A DNA stretch of 64,000 nucleotides from Plecoglossus altivelis (taxonomy: Eukaryota > Chordata > Actinopteri > Osmeriformes > Plecoglossidae), in contig BROE01000017.1 of assembly GCA_036571765.1 (NCBI GenBank), forward strand, positions 2,733,647-2,797,646, read 5' to 3'. Positions 62,001 through 64,000 of the stretch are shown one piece after another. Numbering within the stretch: the first letter of the stretch is position 1; every line of letters starts with the position of its first letter. Under the pieces are notes generated by a model. That model saw nothing but the letters and a program-made list of their open reading frames with translations, was not told the DNA's origin and did not search any database. The position numbers and the translations under genes are program-made.

Positions 62001-63211
62001 ATAGAAGACACCCTCCCAGTATTCCTAATGGACTATTCCTCCCCTAATATCCCCCTAATAGTTTTCATTATGAACCCGCTAAAGTAGCATGACAGTAGAC
62101 ATAAAAAAAATGGGCTCATAAAATGGGCTGTTGTGGTGGCTCACTAATCAAGTGGCTTGCCAATCAAGTGGCTCACCAATCAAGTGGCTCACCAATCAAG
62201 TGGCTCACCAATCAAGTCAGACCCATGCCATAGTCCAATACCATGTTCTAAGGTAGGGGTCTCCAACCCTGTTCCTGAGGAGTCATCTAGGCTTTTATTA
62301 AGCATGCACGCCTGATTACAATGTATCAGGTCGATCAGGTGAATAGTGAAGACTCAGGTCGCAGAAGTGTGGTTGGAGCAAAAACCAAAAGGAAGGTAGG
62401 TAGGGATCCTTCAACAAAGTTGGAGTCCCCTGGTTTAAGGCCTTGCTGCAAGAGCTCCTGGGTTTGAATTAAGCCATTTCCTGTGTGGCCTTCCTGTTCT
62501 CTCTCCATTACATTTACTGTATCACTCTCAGAGGTAATGGACTGAGAAGTGTAGCAGTCATTCAAACAGAGTTATTGTTTTTGAAAACAGTTAGGGAGAC
62601 TCCTTCTGCAGTCCAAGTGTGTTAAAGGCTAATCATGGTTTGGGAATAGGAACGGTTAGAGCCCACAAAACAAGCACCTCAATGATAATATGGTAAATAC
62701 ATGTTAAACACATGTTATACATGTTACACACATGTTAACTTACCCTTCAGGCTAACGTGAGAAGTACAATATGTTCCATCGCGTGACAGTAAATGGTCTG
62801 CAGATTAAAAGGTGTTCATCAGGAAGTTCCTTACGTTTCAATCCTTCACTGAGGCTGAATTTTACATTTCGCAACCTCTCCTGGCACCAAAACATACCCA
62901 CGGTTCTGTTCTAAACTGATAACACTCTGCATGTTTCCAGCTCTGCCCTTTGTTTCACCTGTGCCTGGTACAGCAGCATCGTCACCGGAGGACTGCTACA
63001 CCTACTGGTGCTGCAGCTGCTAAACGTCAGCTACAACGTGACGGAGCGGGAGGCGCAGATCGCTCTGAGGAACCGAACGAGCCAAAGCCGCCTGTGCGGC
63101 CTGGTGGTGGACACGGGGGTCTACTCGCGCGGCTTCGTGCGGAACTGGACCGAGTTCCTGACCATGGGAGAGCCCGCCATCCTCTCCTCCCAACACACCA
63201 ATCTGGTTTAG
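59076..63211 (+). CDS. zdhhc23: Palmitoyltransferase ZDHHC23
   Basis: Four coding exons, 59076-59194, 59323-59985, 61588-61755 and 62941-63211, join in phase to 406 aa (human 409). The N-terminal cysteine cluster (DPMCCCECDIDPCGGCC, about 14-30) is typical of this member. Hydrophobic segments at about 73-92, 88-108, 117-136 and 147-165 precede the DHHC cysteine-rich domain (CPVCKVTRPPRAGHCRICGAC...). The active-site D-H-H-C is at 256-259, completed by VW across the exon 2/3 junction and INSCVG. Further membrane segments follow (FLMTLLVFLLTCLYGIGLVL; about 317-345). The tail has YNVTEREAQ and GLVVDTG-Y-RGF-RNW, and ends HTNLV. DHHC enzymes S-acylate cytosolic cysteines; ZDHHC23 (NIDD) is linked to nNOS and BK channels. 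An acceptor AACAG at 59041 lies 34 nt before the ATG, so the 5'UTR is split. Confidence 0.96.
59986..61587. other. zdhhc23 intron 2
   Basis: About 1.6 kb intron without recognised genes. A short GT-rich stretch (about 61545-61570) lies just before the exon 3 acceptor. Confidence 0.7.
62140..62219. repeat. Tandem repeat, five 16-bp units
   Basis: Units of CTCACCAATCAAGTGG at 62140, 62156, 62172, 62188 and 62204, with one or two substitutions each. In zdhhc23 intron 3. Confidence 0.95.
62254..62432. mobile_element. hAT-type MITE, copy E
   Basis: Left end TAGGGGTCTCCAACCCTGTTCC; right end complement CAGGGGACTCCAACTTTGTT. Flanking octamers TTCTAAGG (62246-62253) and GTTTAAGG (62433-62440) match at 6 of 8 positions, consistent with an aged hAT duplication. 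Internal CCTGATTACAATGTATCAGG is palindromic. In zdhhc23 intron 3. Confidence 0.7.
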
Positions 63212-64000
63212 CCTTGATCCGACCACTACCTTCAGCAGACAACCTCCTCTGGACAACTGGGCTGAAGGTTTGGATTGAGACTCTAACATATGACGGGTTA
63301 CCCTTGTTTCCTGGAGGAGATAGCCTTCAGAAAAGCATCCCCAGGTATCAGACTATTTGTTCTTGATTGGATAGACTCTTGGTTCTGATCATGTACACCC
63401 TTCAAACAGACAACTGTTGGTCTCCGTACCGGTCAGACCCTCCGTCCCCTGTGTGAATGACTACCGCCCCGCAGCAATGACCAGATCAGTCAAATCTCAC
63501 ATGTAATAAGGGGGAAATCACTGCCCCTCCTTGCAAGGCACCACAGACGTTTCTGCTCCCATGATCAACCAATCAAATTCGTTTCAGTTACCCATTATTT
63601 ACCTCCATGTTTGGCATGGTCATTTTAATGTATAACCTCATCACTTGTATCTTTAATGCTTATATCATGCTCCTAACATATGTAAAGTGCACTAATTTAT
63701 TTATAATAAGAACATTCAAAAAGAGTAGCAAGATGTGTGCTGCACATGTTGATGTACATTATTTTGTACTTATATTTTTTCCCAACATACTCACAAATGT
63801 ACTCAGTCCACATGTCAAATATATCACTGCACATATGCATTTATTGACTTCTGAAACCAGGGTGTCACTGCACAATGATGCTAAAGATGATCAAATATTT
63901 GTGATTTCTCAGGCGTAAAAAAGTATTGTGTGTATTCACTATGAAAGTCCTATCTAGAGGAAACTGAATATAACATCCATCTGTCCACTGTAGTGTCCTC
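63212..64000. other. zdhhc23 3'UTR / window end
   Basis: Sequence after the zdhhc23 stop. No AATAAA was found on the plus strand, so the poly(A) site is probably beyond the window or uses a variant signal. The T-rich open frame at 63607-63918 has no coding signature. Confidence 0.5.

Overview
The window is nuclear DNA of a ray-finned (teleost) fish. It carries spliced vertebrate genes with short GT-AG introns, non-coding deserts around a homeobox gene, abundant microsatellites, and small hAT-type and SINE-type repeats of the kind common in teleosts. There is no prokaryotic gene organisation. I cannot name the species or say which whole-genome-duplication copy (a or b) each gene is. Exon borders were read by hand from GT-AG sites, and phase was checked across every junction. 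All eight recognised genes, plus one small secreted-protein gene, give complete uninterrupted reading frames.

Layout: (1) 0-9 kb holds three minus-strand genes: tagln3 (199 aa), a small secreted protein resembling C3orf85 (106 aa) and abhd10 (283 aa). (2) 9-29.7 kb is a large non-coding territory containing only the ParaHox-class gene gsx1 (238 aa, minus), with several AT-rich stretches that look like candidate conserved non-coding elements and a 5 x 47 bp tandem repeat. (3) 29.7-36.6 kb has mtif3 (plus, 280 aa) and gtf3a (minus, 349 aa, nine C2H2 fingers) converging tail to tail with 151 bp between stop codons. (4) 36.6-42.8 kb is a second non-coding interval with a SINE-like remnant and tandem repeats. 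(5) 42.8-48.3 kb is wasf3 (minus, 480 aa). (6) 48.3-50 kb is the interval between divergent wasf3 and atp6v1a promoters, containing a decayed Ty3/Gypsy pol remnant. (7) 50-63.2 kb has atp6v1a (plus, 617 aa) followed by zdhhc23 (plus, 406 aa).

The genes are ordinary cellular genes and do not form one pathway. Two are mitochondrial (abhd10 depalmitoylase, mtif3 initiation factor), two concern actin (tagln3, wasf3), two are nuclear DNA-binding proteins (gsx1, gtf3a), and the others are the V-ATPase catalytic subunit and a DHHC palmitoyltransferase. The most notable large-scale feature is that genes which lie on human 3q13 (TAGLN3, ABHD10, C3orf85; ATP6V1A, ZDHHC23) flank a block belonging to human 13q12 (GSX1, MTIF3, GTF3A, WASF3). 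The most interesting small-scale feature is the cysteine-free secreted precursor at 3.5-4.2 kb, which has a perfect R-x-K-R furin site. I did not find a new defence, mobile or biosynthetic system.
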